Below, one piece after another: positions 1 to 9,182 of a stretch of 64,000 nucleotides of DNA. Under the pieces are notes generated by a model, which did no database searches, had not been told where the DNA came from, and saw only the letters and a list, made by a program, of their open reading frames with translations. The stretch covers positions 62,001 through 126,000 of the forward strand of contig NZ_FMXO01000013.1 of assembly GCF_900104215.1 (NCBI RefSeq), written 5' to 3'. This DNA is from Desulfonatronum thiosulfatophilum (GTDB taxonomy: Bacteria > Desulfobacterota > Desulfovibrionia > Desulfovibrionales > Desulfonatronaceae). Numbering within the stretch: the first letter of the stretch is position 1; every line of letters starts with the position of its first letter. Position numbers and translations under genes: made by a program.

Positions 1-1356
1 TCCCAGGCGGCCAAGCTTATGCAGCGCGAAAATGTCACGACCTGCCTGGTTGGACAGGAGCAGAACGTGCTGGGCATCGTAACGGAACACGACATCCTGA
101 AAAAGATCGTAGCCCAAGACATACATCCCGACACCGCCGCCATCCGGTCCATTATGTCCAGCCCGGTGATCACCATCAAACCGGACGGCTTGTTGTTCGA
201 GGCTTTTTCCAGAATGGTCCGGTCGGGCATCCGCAGACTGGTCGTCCGGGATGGCCAAACGAAAATTTTCGGCATCATCGAGGATCGAGACCTGCTCTCC
301 GTGAAAGGGGAAAACCCCGTCTATCTGGCCGGGGAAATCAGACGGGCTGAAAACCTGACGGCCCTGACCAAGGTTTTTGATCAAGTCCAGAAAATGGTCG
401 CCCGCTCCGTGGTCGAGGGAATCGGAATCCTGCAGATCGGTCGCTTGACCAGCGACATGCGAGACCAGATCCTCGATAAGGTTCATGACCTGGTCCTGGC
501 CGAAATGGATCATCCGCCTCCCGCATCCTTCTGTCTGGCGGCCCTGGGCAGCGAAGGCCGCCGGGAACAGTATCTGGCCACGGATCAGGACAACGCCCTG
601 ATCCATTCCGCAACGCACGCGGAACATGCCCGGCGCTTCTTCGAAATATTTGCCGACAAATTCATCCGGGCCCTGCTTGATCTCGGCATCCCTCCCTGCC
701 CGCACCAGGTCATGATCACCAATCCGGATTGGCGGATGAGCATCGACGAGTGGCTGGATACGGTGGATGCATTGACTCGTGGAACGGATCGCAACACCAT
801 TCTCAAAACGTCACTGCTGTCGGACATGCGCCCCGTGGCCGGCGATGCCCAACTGGCCGGCCATCTGAAGTCCTATCTGTTCAGGCGCATCGCCCAAAGC
901 CCCTTCATCCTGAAATACATGGCCAATGAAGCCGTGCGGTTCAAGCCTCCCGTGAGCTTTTTCAACAAGTTCATCCTGGAAAAACGCGGAAACCACAAAG
1001 GCGCTGTGGACATTAAAAAGGGGGGAGTCTTTCCCATTACCCAGGGCGTCCGGACCCTGGCCGTGGAACATGGTGTTCTGGAAACGTCCACCGAGGAACG
1101 AATCAGGCTTCTGCATGACAGGGGCGTTTTTTCGGCCGGCCTGAGCGCCGGCATTCAGGAAGCCTATGCATCCTTCCAGACCCTGCGTGTCCGGTTCCAG
1201 ACGCACCAGGTCAGATCAAACCACCAACCCGACAATTTCATCTTCCCGGACCAATTCTCGGCCATGGAACGAGACATGCTCAAGGATGCCTTCAAAATCG
1301 TTGCTGAATTCCAATCCCTGCTGTTCACCAAATACGGCCTGCACCTGCTGACATGA
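1..1356 (+). CDS. CBS-domain/DUF294 nucleotidyltransferase-like signalling protein, 5' end cut by window edge
   Basis: The reading frame is open from base 1, and the residues before the first ATG at 19 already look like the start of a CBS repeat (AAKLMQRENVTTCLV). The true start therefore lies upstream, and 451 residues are visible. A CBS pair occupies roughly the first 100 residues. A DUF294-type nucleotidyltransferase domain follows, with the signature GSEGRREQ and then a D-x-D (ATDQDN). The C-terminal half matches the helical substrate-binding partner domain of this family. Full-length relatives usually carry an N-terminal cyclic-nucleotide-binding domain, which would be outside the window. 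The enzymatic role of the family is poorly known, and a nucleotide-sensing regulatory role is inferred. The stop overlaps the next gene by 4 bases (ATGA), implying translational coupling. Confidence 0.85.
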   Translation, partial: SQAAKLMQRENVTTCLVGQEQNVLGIVTEHDILKKIVAQDIHPDTAAIRSIMSSPVITIKPDGLLFEAFSRMVRSGIRRLVVRDGQTKIFGIIEDRDLLSVKGENPVYLAGEIRRAENLTALTKVFDQVQKMVARSVVEGIGILQIGRLTSDMRDQILDKVHDLVLAEMDHPPPASFCLAALGSEGRREQYLATDQDNALIHSATHAEHARRFFEIFADKFIRALLDLGIPPCPHQVMITNPDWRMSIDEWLDTVDALTRGTDRNTILKTSLLSDMRPVAGDAQLAGHLKSYLFRRIAQSPFILKYMANEAVRFKPPVSFFNKFILEKRGNHKGAVDIKKGGVFPITQGVRTLAVEHGVLETSTEERIRLLHDRGVFSAGLSAGIQEAYASFQTLRVRFQTHQVRSNHQPDNFIFPDQFSAMERDMLKDAFKIVAEFQSLLFTKYGLHLLT

Positions 1357-2813
1357 CCCTCTTAGTCCCGAATTCGCCGCTTCGCCGCCTGCGCAAATGG
1401 CTTGACCGGTTCCCCGCACCCGAGGGCGGCCTCTTTCTTGTGGGAGGAGGCGTTCGGGATCTGGTTCTGGGCAGGCCGATCAGGGACCTGGATCTGGTCT
1501 GCCGAGGAGCCGCGAACTTCTCCGCTCGAATCGCCGCAGGACCTGGAACCCGTCTGGTCCCGCTGGGCCATGACCACGATCCTCCCAGCTATCGGGTGGT
1601 TTTCCGTGACGATCTTGCCAAAGAACTGAATATTCCCTCCAATTTCTTAGATATCACCGAGATTCACGGCCGCGACATCATCGACGATTTGCAGCGCCGC
1701 GATTTCACCGTCAATGCCATGGCCCTGGAGCTGAACAGTTTTTCCGCAACCCGTACACACCTACCGAACATGATCGATCCTCACGGCGGGCTCGCTGATC
1801 TGCGCGGGGGCCTCGTGCGCCACACCGGCCCACTAACCATTGCGCAAGACCCGGTGCGCATCCTGCGCGGTTTCCGCTTGCGCGCCCAGCTGGGATGGCG
1901 GATAGATCCCGCGACCTTCGCCGACTTTGCCGACCATGCCTCGGCCTTGTCCGCGATAGCGGCTGAACGCATCAACCTGGAACTGCGGCTGATCCTGGAA
2001 TGTCCGTGCGGCGGCAACCTGCTTCCGGAACTGGACCGGGCCGGGGTGCTGCCCGTGCTCTTCCCGGAGATCGAGGCCATGCGGGGATGCAGCCAGAATC
2101 ATTTCCACCATTTGGACGTTCTCGGCCATTCTCTCTTTGCGGTGGAACAGCTGGAAATTTGTCTTGCCGGTCTGGAAACGCTTTTTGGCCCGCAGCACGA
2201 GCAGGTCCGCCAAAACCTTTCAGCGTGGCGGCTGCCCTGGCTGAAACTGGCGGTATTCCTGCACGACGTGGGCAAACCCCAGTCCAGAGGTCGCAATCCG
2301 TCAACCGGCAGAACCACATTTTATGGACACGACGCCTTGGGAGCGGAGAAGGCGCATGCCATTGCGGGCAGACTGCGCCTGTCCGCGGCGGAACGCGACT
2401 ACATCGCGTCTCTCATCCGCCACCACATGCACATCGGCACGCTGCTTCGCCCAGAAGCCAAGAAAAAAGCGCGCCTGCGCTGGATGCGCCGCCTGGGATC
2501 GGACCTGATCCCCGCCACTCTACTCTGCCTGGCGGACATTCGCGCCACCCTTGGCCCGGGCAGCCTGCTCCAGGATCGCCGGGATCAGGAAAAACAATCC
2601 ATCAACCTGGTTAGCGAATACCTGGAAGAGGCGCAGACAACCCTGACAGCCTCCCCTCTGCTCACCGGACGCGACCTGTTGGCCCTGGGCATGATCCCGG
2701 GTCCGGCACTGGGCCGGACCCTCAAACTGCTTCAGGAAGCCCAGGATTCAGGAGAAATCACGAACCGGGAACAGGCTGTGAAGATGGCCCGGGAGTTGAT
2801 ACAAACGGAGTAA
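1353..2813 (+). CDS. CCA tRNA nucleotidyltransferase / poly(A) polymerase family, with HD domain
   Basis: This 486-residue enzyme belongs to the class II nucleotidyltransferase family that adds or repairs the 3' CCA of tRNA. The N-terminal head has GGGVRD and the paired carboxylates DLDLVC, followed by RRDFTVNAMA and DPVRILRGFRLRAQ, all family hallmarks. A C-terminal HD phosphohydrolase domain is visible as HDVGKP near residue 305 and IRHHMH further on. The start codon overlaps the stop of the preceding gene. Whether it makes whole CCA or only part of it (some bacteria split the activity) cannot be told from sequence alone. It could also be annotated as a polynucleotide adenylyltransferase-like protein. 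Confidence 0.9.
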   Translation: MTLLVPNSPLRRLRKWLDRFPAPEGGLFLVGGGVRDLVLGRPIRDLDLVCRGAANFSARIAAGPGTRLVPLGHDHDPPSYRVVFRDDLAKELNIPSNFLDITEIHGRDIIDDLQRRDFTVNAMALELNSFSATRTHLPNMIDPHGGLADLRGGLVRHTGPLTIAQDPVRILRGFRLRAQLGWRIDPATFADFADHASALSAIAAERINLELRLILECPCGGNLLPELDRAGVLPVLFPEIEAMRGCSQNHFHHLDVLGHSLFAVEQLEICLAGLETLFGPQHEQVRQNLSAWRLPWLKLAVFLHDVGKPQSRGRNPSTGRTTFYGHDALGAEKAHAIAGRLRLSAAERDYIASLIRHHMHIGTLLRPEAKKKARLRWMRRLGSDLIPATLLCLADIRATLGPGSLLQDRRDQEKQSINLVSEYLEEAQTTLTASPLLTGRDLLALGMIPGPALGRTLKLLQEAQDSGEITNREQAVKMARELIQTE

Positions 2814-2945
2814 TAATCAGTTGAAGAAGATGCCGAAGGACCATTTGATAATGCTGGAGCGGTTTCCTCTTGTAAGACGGCTCCGGAACGGATATTGCGC
2901 AGCCACCGCGACCTTTCACTCAACTTCCATATTCAAGGCCTCACA

Positions 2946-3959
2946 ATGACGGTGCCGAACTCTCTGCATGCTGTCCTGCTGTTTTTACGCAGAAACATCA
3001 TCGATGCCCTTGGCGTCTGCGCGGCACTCTTCAAGATCATGATTCCGGTGATGATCCTTATGAAAATTTTGCAGGAACTGGGGCTTGTGGCTGAACTCGG
3101 TCATTACATGGCCCCCCTGATGCAACTCTTCGGACTCCCCGGCTCCGTGGGTCTGGTCTGGGCCACGGCTTTGCTGACCAACCTTTATGCCGCCGCCATT
3201 GTCCTGATCACCCTGCTGCCGGAAACTCCCTTGACTTCCGCCCAGGTCACGGTCATTGCAACCATGATGCTCATTGCCCACGGCTTGCCGGTGGAACTGA
3301 GCATTGCCCGCCGCTCCGGGGCACGGATCCGTACGCAGTTCCTGATCCGAATGATTGCGGCCATGCTTTGCGGCTGGCTGCTGTACATGATCTATGCAGG
3401 GCTGAACTGGGGGACGGGTTTTGTCCAGCCGGCATGGATTCCCGATGCGCCCCCTTCCGGCCTCCCCGCCTGGGTGCTTCGTGAAATCCGCAATCTTGCC
3501 GGCATCGCGACCATCGTTCTGGTCATGCTCATGCTGCTGGACATCCTCAAACGTTTGGGTATCACGGACTTGATGATCCGCCTGCTCTCTCCAGTATTCA
3601 ATTCCATGGGCATCGGCCGGGAAGCCGGAACCATCACTATTGTCGGCGTGACCCTGGGCTTGTCCTACGGCGGCGGATTAATTATTCATGAGGCCCGTTC
3701 CGGCCGCATTCCGGCAAAAGACGTTTTTTTGGCCCTGACCTTCATGGGCCTTTGCCATGCCCTGATCGAGGATACGCTTCTGATGCTTCTGCTGGGTGCG
3801 GATCTCGGCGGCATCCTCTTGGCAAGGATGGCTTTTTCCCTGGCCTTTCTTTGGGTGCTCTCCCGGATTGTGGCCCGCCTTTCGGAATCCACAATCAACG
3901 GCCTGCTGTTTCGCCAGGATGCGGTTCAGCGGAAACCGCCACCCTTTTTTTCCGTATAG
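2946..3959 (+). CDS. Nucleoside-recognition (Gate) domain inner-membrane protein
   Basis: This 337-residue, strongly hydrophobic protein has about eight predicted membrane segments. It has two related halves with Gate/nucleoside-recognition character, for example the loop GLPGSVGLVWATALLTN in the first half and GVTLGLSYGGGLIIHEA in the second. The first in-frame ATG (2895) would add 17 polar residues; the ATG at 2946 is preferred because homologous proteins begin just before the first membrane helix. Family members are thought to be transporters or spore-maturation-like proteins, and the substrate is unknown. It lies between the CCA enzyme and a chemoreceptor, with no evidence of a shared function. 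Confidence 0.7.
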   Translation: MTVPNSLHAVLLFLRRNIIDALGVCAALFKIMIPVMILMKILQELGLVAELGHYMAPLMQLFGLPGSVGLVWATALLTNLYAAAIVLITLLPETPLTSAQVTVIATMMLIAHGLPVELSIARRSGARIRTQFLIRMIAAMLCGWLLYMIYAGLNWGTGFVQPAWIPDAPPSGLPAWVLREIRNLAGIATIVLVMLMLLDILKRLGITDLMIRLLSPVFNSMGIGREAGTITIVGVTLGLSYGGGLIIHEARSGRIPAKDVFLALTFMGLCHALIEDTLLMLLLGADLGGILLARMAFSLAFLWVLSRIVARLSESTINGLLFRQDAVQRKPPPFFSV

Positions 3960-3980
3960 TTACAATTCAAGGAGACGACC

Positions 3981-5549
3981 ATGCTGCGTTTATTACGTTC
4001 CCTGGAGGGATTCCGACTGACACTGATCACGTTGGCCCTTGCCCTTCCCCTCGTGGCGGCTGCCCTGCTCTTCTACCAGATGCAGACGTGGGTTATCCTG
4101 GCCTGGCTGATGCTGGGCTCGACGGCAGTTGTCTTTTCGGTTCTTCTTTTCAGCCGGAATTTGTCTCAAGTTTTGCGTTCCAACACCCAGTGCGCGCGAG
4201 ACATGGTTTCCGGAAAATACAGCACATTTTTCGAATTTGGGAGTCACCCCGGCCTGATTGGCGGCAACCAGACGGCGCTGCGGGAAATGCTCATCGACCT
4301 GAAGCATAAATTGAGCTTGTCCCAGGGTGTCATGAACAGCATGGTCACCCCCTACGTAGTCACGGACGTCAACGAAGTCTTTATTTCCGGCAACCCGGCA
4401 CTGATCAGGATGCTGGAGCATGAGGGCAAGCCGGAGCAGTATTATGGGCAGGATGTGTCCATGTTTTTCTATGGGGAAAAACGGCAGACCGTGCTTGGAC
4501 TGGCCATGCGGGACAAGAAATCCATCAGCAAGGAGGTGGAGTTCACCGGCCGCAAGGGGGGAAAACGCTTCATCCATATCGACGCTTCCCCGTTATTCGA
4601 CATTGAGGGAAACATGATGGGTGCGCTGTGCATCTATACGGATCTGAGCGAAATTCGGGTATCCGAAGCCAAACTCAGCACCCAGAACGAGATGATTTTC
4701 AATTCCGCGGCCAGGGCCACGGACATTTCCAACGCCATGGCCACGGCGGCGGAAGAGCTGGCCGCCCAGGTGGAGGAGGCCAGCCGGGGTGCCGATGAGC
4801 AACGGAGTAGAACCACGGAAACCGCCACAGCCATGGAAGAAATGAACGCCACGGTCCTGGAAGTCGCCAAAAATGCCTCCCAGGCCGCTGAGGCGTCAGC
4901 CCAGGCCAGCATGAAGGCCCAAGATGGAACCAAGATTGTCGGCGAGTCCGTTGCGGCCATCAACCAGGTTCAGAAGCAGTCTTTGGAGTTGAAAAACAAC
5001 TTGGGCAAACTCGGCCAACAGGCAGAGCAGATCGGCCGGATCATGAACGTGATCGAAGACATAGCGGACCAGACCAACCTCCTGGCTCTGAACGCGGCCA
5101 TCGAGGCTGCCCGGGCCGGCGATGCCGGACGCGGATTTGCCGTTGTGGCCGACGAAGTGCGCAAACTGGCCGAGAAAACCATGAACGCCACCAAGGAAGT
5201 CGGACAAGCCATCGCGGACATCCAGCAAGGCACCCGGACCAATATCGAGAGCATGGACCATGCCGCCGCGGCCATTGCCGAGGCCACGTCCCGCGCCAAC
5301 GCCTCCGGTGAAGCGCTCCAGGAAATCCTGCGTCTCGCCGAACTGGCGGCGGATCAGGTTCGCTCCATTGCCACGGCGGCGGAACAGCAGTCCGCCACCA
5401 GCGAGGAGATCAACAGGGGCGTGGACGATATCAACCGGATCTCATCGGAAACCAGCGACGTCATGAACCAGTCCGCTGAAGCGGTCTCCAACTTGGCCCA
5501 GATGGCTGTCCAGCTGCACACAATCATTGATGAGATGAAAAAGCAGTAG
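3981..5549 (+). CDS. Methyl-accepting chemotaxis protein with cytoplasmic PAS sensor
   Basis: This 522-residue chemoreceptor has two closely spaced membrane helices at about residues 12-31 and 36-57, leaving almost no periplasmic loop. A PAS-like domain follows (about 110-225, [16 protein letters not shown]) and then a long coiled-coil signalling domain with the invariant hairpin tip (about residues 355-385, including [18 protein letters not shown]). The sensor is thus cytoplasmic, so it probably detects an internal or membrane-derived cue such as redox state or a bound cofactor. There is a good ribosome site (AAGGAGA) 7 bases before the start. There is no C-terminal CheR-tethering pentapeptide. 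The TAG stop at 5547-5549 falls at the very edge of a degenerate repeat. Confidence 0.93.
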   Translation: MLRLLRSLEGFRLTLITLALALPLVAAALLFYQMQTWVILAWLMLGSTAVVFSVLLFSRNLSQVLRSNTQCARDMVSGKYSTFFEFGSHPGLIGGNQTALREMLIDLKHKLSLSQGVMNSMVTPYVVTDVNEVFISGNPALIRMLEHEGKPEQYYGQDVSMFFYGEKRQTVLGLAMRDKKSISKEVEFTGRKGGKRFIHIDASPLFDIEGNMMGALCIYTDLSEIRVSEAKLSTQNEMIFNSAARATDISNAMATAAEELAAQVEEASRGADEQRSRTTETATAMEEMNATVLEVAKNASQAAEASAQASMKAQDGTKIVGESVAAINQVQKQSLELKNNLGKLGQQAEQIGRIMNVIEDIADQTNLLALNAAIEAARAGDAGRGFAVVADEVRKLAEKTMNATKEVGQAIADIQQGTRTNIESMDHAAAAIAEATSRANASGEALQEILRLAELAADQVRSIATAAEQQSATSEEINRGVDDINRISSETSDVMNQSAEAVSNLAQMAVQLHTIIDEMKKQ

Positions 5550-5624
5550 CTGCTGGCTGAGGTTCGGTTTGCCTTGTTTTGCGGCGTCGCAAACATCTTC
5601 GCCGGTTTCGTAACATCGAACCAG
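5546..5624 (+). repeat. Degenerate half copy of the IS66-like fold-back element found at 55001-55221
   Basis: This stretch aligns by eye with the reverse complement of the right half of the 55.0-55.2 kb element. Shared blocks include GGCTGAGG, TTTGCCTTG, TTTTGCGGC, TCGCA, CTTCGCCGG and CGTAACATCGAACCA in the same order. The other half is missing. The left edge coincides with the chemoreceptor stop codon. The following 120 bases (5625-5745) show no recognisable gene. Confidence 0.6.
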
Positions 5625-5748
5625 GCCGCCAGTTCACCGACCGTACGCCCCTGCTCCCGGGCGCTGATCAGGAATCCGCCAAAAGCGCCCAGCCCCAGGT
5701 CATTGCTCGAAAAGCACTGAGTACAACAGCACAGGTGATCTAACGACA

Positions 5749-5785
5749 AAAAAATGCCGCCGGACAAAGTCCGGCGGCATTTTTT
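5749..5785. terminator. Bidirectional intrinsic terminator between chemoreceptor and pal
   Basis: A 12 bp perfect stem, ATGCCGCCGGAC with GTCCGGCGGCAT, closes a 3-base loop. It is flanked by A-runs on the left and T-runs on the right, so it can stop transcription arriving from either convergent gene. Confidence 0.9.
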
Positions 5786-5811
5786 ATGGATCAAACTTCA
5801 GCGCTGAAAAA

Positions 5812-6396
5812 CTACATGTCCAGCAATCTGAACTGGGCGCGACGGTTCTGGGCCCATGCGGTTTCGTTGCTCGCGGGATTCAAGGGACGCTCCTTGCCGT
5901 AGCTGACGATTTGCAATCTGTTGGGGCTGACGCCCAAGAGGACCAGGAATTCGTAGGCAGCCCGGGCACGGCGCTCACCCAGAGCCAGGTTGTACTCCGA
6001 TGTGCCGCGCTCGTCGGTGTGACCTTCGATCAACAGCCGAATCTCCTGATTCTGCTTCAGCAACTCGGACTTGGTCTGCAGAATTTCCCGGGCATCAGGC
6101 CGCAGTTCGTAGGAATCATAGGCAAAATGGATCATGTTTGCCGTGATCATTTCCGCCATCTGGGACATTCTGGCACGCTGCTGCTCGTTGCGCTCCCTGG
6201 ATAGACGTTCCTCCTCCAACTGTTGCTCCCGCAGCCTGGTCTCTTCCCGAAGCCTGGCCTCCTCGGCGGCTCGTTCCGCATCAATGGCGGTGACGCCGAC
6301 CGGTGTGGAATCCACTTGCTTTTTCGCGCAACCTGAGCTGAAAGCCGCAAGCATGGCCAACATCAGCACACAAACAACAACCCAATTCCACCGCAT
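5812..6396 (-). CDS. pal: Peptidoglycan-associated lipoprotein Pal
   Basis: Pal is the outer-membrane lipoprotein of the Tol-Pal envelope machine. It binds peptidoglycan and TolB. The 194-residue form starts at the ATG at 6396, which has AAGGAG just upstream; a longer start at 6426 lacks support. A signal peptide ends in a lipobox (FSSGC), followed by a coiled, charged linker rich in E and R (about residues 40-80). The OmpA-like peptidoglycan-binding domain is at about 90-194, with IHFAYDSYEL, EGHTDERGTSEYN and RRAQFRLL. It is the last gene of the tolQRAB-pal operon, 39 bases after tolB, and ends at a strong terminator. Confidence 0.95.
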   Translation of the reverse strand: MRWNWVVVCVLMLAMLAAFSSGCAKKQVDSTPVGVTAIDAERAAEEARLREETRLREQQLEEERLSRERNEQQRARMSQMAEMITANMIHFAYDSYELRPDAREILQTKSELLKQNQEIRLLIEGHTDERGTSEYNLALGERRARAAYEFLVLLGVSPNRLQIVSYGKERPLNPASNETAWAQNRRAQFRLLDM

Positions 6397-6435
6397 ACAG
6401 TTTCTCCTTAAAAGTGTTGATGCCAAATGAACAAG

Positions 6436-7767
6436 TTACGGTTGCCGGCTCCAAGCCGGTGATGAAAGTTGTCCATCTCCCAGGGGCGCCATCCGGGCTT
6501 CATCACCGTGTCGAGTCGTCAGATAAATCTTACTTTCTCCACTCCGATCAGAACTGAACGCAATGAAAAAATTATCGGGCGCCCAAGCTGGACTGACATC
6601 ATTTCTTGGCCCAAATGTCAACTGCCTCTCGCGCCCGGAAACCAGGTCATGCAGAAAAATGCGATGTCCTTCACTGGTTTGGCGTGAAAAAACAACCATT
6701 CTGCCATCCGGGCTGAGGCTGGGATTCGTGTTGTACGTGCCCTCGAAGGTCACACGGCGGGTATCCCCGGAAGCCGTGTCCATGATGAAAATATGCGGAT
6801 TTCCAAGTCTGCTTGAAACAAACGCCATTTTTGAGCCTGTTGCGTCGAAACTTGGCGAAATATCAATAGCCCAGCTCTGGGCGACTCTCGGGCCCATTCT
6901 CATGTCGTCGGTCAATTGGTAGATGTCCGGCCGGCCTTCGGGGTTCAGGCTGACGAATATCTTACCATCGTGATTGAATACCGGCGATATGACGCTGTTC
7001 CCGGGCAACTGCACCCGACGGACATTACCGTCGCTCTTGTCCAGGATCGCCAGGTAATGCCGACCGTCGGCGATCAGCGTGAACGTGAGATGCTGTCCAT
7101 TCCTGGACCAGGACGGACTCATGCTGATTCCGCCCAGTTGGGTGAGTTGGCGCAGCCCCTGACCCATGGGCGAAGCTGCCCAGATCTCCTTGTTTTCGCC
7201 GTGTGCCCTCACAAAAGCCAGAGTCGAACGAAAAAAATCTCCCTGCCCGGTCAACTCGGCCATCAGGTCCGCGCAGAACCGGGCCGCCACCTGCGGCAGT
7301 TCCTCCTGAGTCACGCCGGAATAGGCCTTGCCCAGGACCAGACGCTGCTCAAATGTCTCATAGACTCGCAGTTCCACGGAATCCCCACCGCTGGTCCAAC
7401 CGGAGGTAAGGACCAGATCGACACGCTCAAGGCGAAAGCGCCGGAAGTCAATGTCCGCGGCCGAGACTCCTTCCAATACGTCTCCGCCAAGCACCTGGGA
7501 ACCGGGGACGAGGCGGAGGAATGGCATGAAACTCAGGTATTCCCGCAAATGATCCGCAAGAATGGCCGCCTTGGGGGGAACCGGCTGTCCGGAAGGAATT
7601 CCGAGGGGGGTGGCGGCAACCAGGTTCAACTGGGACTGTCCCGGGCCGTAGATGTCGATGCTCAGGGTTTGCTGCGCCCAGGCAACCGGTACAAAGCCCC
7701 ATACGCAAAGAAAAAAAGAAATTATGCGAATGCTCCACCGAAGATTCGGTTTATGCTTGAGAGACAT
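6436..7767 (-). CDS. tolB: Tol-Pal system translocation protein TolB
   Basis: TolB is the periplasmic beta-propeller of the Tol-Pal system. Residues 1-31 form a signal peptide ending AWA before QQTLSIDIYG. An N-terminal domain (to about 165) is followed by propeller blades with recurring motifs such as WSRNGQHLTF, FDATGSKMAFVSSR, LSPDGRMVVFSR and APDNFFIAFSSDRSG. The length of 443 residues is normal for the family. The gene follows tolA by 5 bases and precedes pal, so co-transcription is clear. An AGGAG lies 11 bases before the start. Confidence 0.95.
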   Translation of the reverse strand: MSLKHKPNLRWSIRIISFFLCVWGFVPVAWAQQTLSIDIYGPGQSQLNLVAATPLGIPSGQPVPPKAAILADHLREYLSFMPFLRLVPGSQVLGGDVLEGVSAADIDFRRFRLERVDLVLTSGWTSGGDSVELRVYETFEQRLVLGKAYSGVTQEELPQVAARFCADLMAELTGQGDFFRSTLAFVRAHGENKEIWAASPMGQGLRQLTQLGGISMSPSWSRNGQHLTFTLIADGRHYLAILDKSDGNVRRVQLPGNSVISPVFNHDGKIFVSLNPEGRPDIYQLTDDMRMGPRVAQSWAIDISPSFDATGSKMAFVSSRLGNPHIFIMDTASGDTRRVTFEGTYNTNPSLSPDGRMVVFSRQTSEGHRIFLHDLVSGRERQLTFGPRNDVSPAWAPDNFFIAFSSDRSGESKIYLTTRHGDEARMAPLGDGQLSSPAWSRQP

Positions 7768-7772
7768 AGTTG

Positions 7773-8720
7773 TTACAACTCCTGAAGATTAAACGTAATG
7801 CGGATTGTGCGCAGATCGGGTCGCGGCGGCGGCGGAAGCTGCCCTGTTTCCTCCACGGCCCGTTCGGTTGAAGCATCAAAGTCCGCACGGCCCGATGAAC
7901 GAATGACGCGACTGCCGAGCACCCGACCATCCCTGTCCACCTGAATTTCCAGGGTCGTGCTCAAATCCTGGCGAGATCCGCCCTTTGGAAAACGCCATTG
8001 GGCCTTGATGCGATTTTCCACGATCTGGGCGTAAACCTCCACCAGTCCGCCGTAGCCGACTTGGCCCTCCGCACCTCCCTGGCCTGCTCCTGGAGCAGTG
8101 GGCTGGCTACGCTGGGACACGTCCTTCTGGACCGCGCCAAGCGCCTCGGCCAAGATCTGCTCCCGTGTCGGCTCGGTTCGTTGCGGCGGCGCCGGAGTCG
8201 TCGGTTTTGGCGGAGTCGGAGTGGGTGCGGGCGGATCCGGTTTTGGCTCCGGCGACGGTGCAGGCTCGGGCGGTTCTGGTGCCGGTGCAGGCTTGGGCGG
8301 TTCCGGGGCCGGCTTGGGCGGTTCCGGGGCCGGCGCGGGCTTGGGCGGTGCCGGGGCTGGGGCCGGCTTAGGAGGCGCCGGTGTAGGCTTGGGTTGTTCC
8401 GGAATGCGCACCTCGGCCTTGGGTTGCGGCGGAGGAGGCGCCGGAGGGGCGGGCTTGGGCGGCGTTGGCGCCGGCTTCGCCTGCTCCTGCACCACCGGAG
8501 GAGGCGCCGGGGGAGCAGGCTGAGGCGCTGGCGCCACCGGCGCGGGACGACCCGGAGCCGGCGGCTCCAGCCGGACAAGGTCCACCTGGTAGACCACAGG
8601 CTGATCCAGCCGAACATGAATCTGCTTGCTGGAGGACAATTGGATCAACCCTAGCCCCACCACAATGATGTGCAGGAGAAGGGACAACCCGAAAACACGT
8701 ACTTGCGTGGAAAAACCCAC
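7773..8720 (-). CDS. tolA: TolA/TonB-type energy-transducing periplasmic spanner
   Basis: This 315-residue protein links the inner-membrane TolQR motor to the outer envelope. It has one N-terminal membrane helix (about residues 10-27). A very long Pro/Ala/Lys-rich segment of about 140 residues follows, built from PAPAPPKP and PEPPKPAP-like repeats. A compact C-terminal TonB/TolA domain has the family motif VDRDGRVLGSRVIRSSG and FDASTERAVEETG. The start is GTG with AGAGGT 6 bases upstream. The name tolA rests on operon position, because the fold alone would also fit TonB. The biased composition creates long false open frames on the opposite strand. Confidence 0.85.
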   Translation of the reverse strand: MGFSTQVRVFGLSLLLHIIVVGLGLIQLSSSKQIHVRLDQPVVYQVDLVRLEPPAPGRPAPVAPAPQPAPPAPPPVVQEQAKPAPTPPKPAPPAPPPPQPKAEVRIPEQPKPTPAPPKPAPAPAPPKPAPAPEPPKPAPEPPKPAPAPEPPEPAPSPEPKPDPPAPTPTPPKPTTPAPPQRTEPTREQILAEALGAVQKDVSQRSQPTAPGAGQGGAEGQVGYGGLVEVYAQIVENRIKAQWRFPKGGSRQDLSTTLEIQVDRDGRVLGSRVIRSSGRADFDASTERAVEETGQLPPPPRPDLRTIRITFNLQEL

Positions 8721-8744
8721 AGATACCTCTTAAAACCGTTCCAA

Positions 8745-9155
8745 TTACTGTTCCCGCGATTCCGCTTCGGCCACGATGCCCAGGCGATCCACCCCGGCTT
8801 CTCTGGCCTCGGCCATGACCTGAACCACGAGACCGTACGGTACGTCCTTGTCTGCCCGGAGATACAGGATCTTGTCGCGGGTCTGGATCAGCCGGGCGAC
8901 ATGCGTTCCGAGTTCCTCCAGGGCGACCTCGTATTCATCCAAAAGTATGGTGCCGTCCCGACGGACCGTCAGCACCAGTGTGTCCTCATCCTGGGGCAGG
9001 GTCTGCACGGTGCGGGTCTGAGGCAAATCCACCTCCAGACCCTCCGTCATGAACGGCGCCGTGACCATAAAGATGACCAGCAGTACAAGCATGACATCCA
9101 CGAAAGGGACCACGTTCATCTGGTCCATATATCCCTGACCGGAATGGGATTCCAT
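8745..9155 (-). CDS. tolR: Biopolymer transport protein TolR (ExbD family)
   Basis: This 136-residue protein has a single membrane helix near residues 14-36 (NVVPFVDVMLVLLVIFMV). It contains the conserved membrane aspartate used for proton coupling (the D in FVDVMLVLL). The rest is periplasmic, including VDLPQTRT and ILYLRADKDVPYG. With TolQ it forms the proton-driven motor of the Tol-Pal system. AGAGGA lies about 7 bases before the ATG. It sits between tolQ (27 bases upstream) and tolA (24 bases downstream). Confidence 0.94.
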   Translation of the reverse strand: MESHSGQGYMDQMNVVPFVDVMLVLLVIFMVTAPFMTEGLEVDLPQTRTVQTLPQDEDTLVLTVRRDGTILLDEYEVALEELGTHVARLIQTRDKILYLRADKDVPYGLVVQVMAEAREAGVDRLGIVAEAESREQ

Positions 9156-9182
9156 GATTTTAATCCTCTTTTACCGATTCAA

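Noticed and set aside
7998-8654. Long open frame opposite tolA (218 residues, Arg/Leu-rich)
   Set aside because: It is a mirror of the Pro/Ala/Lys repeats of tolA; composition is extreme and there is no ribosome site or motif.
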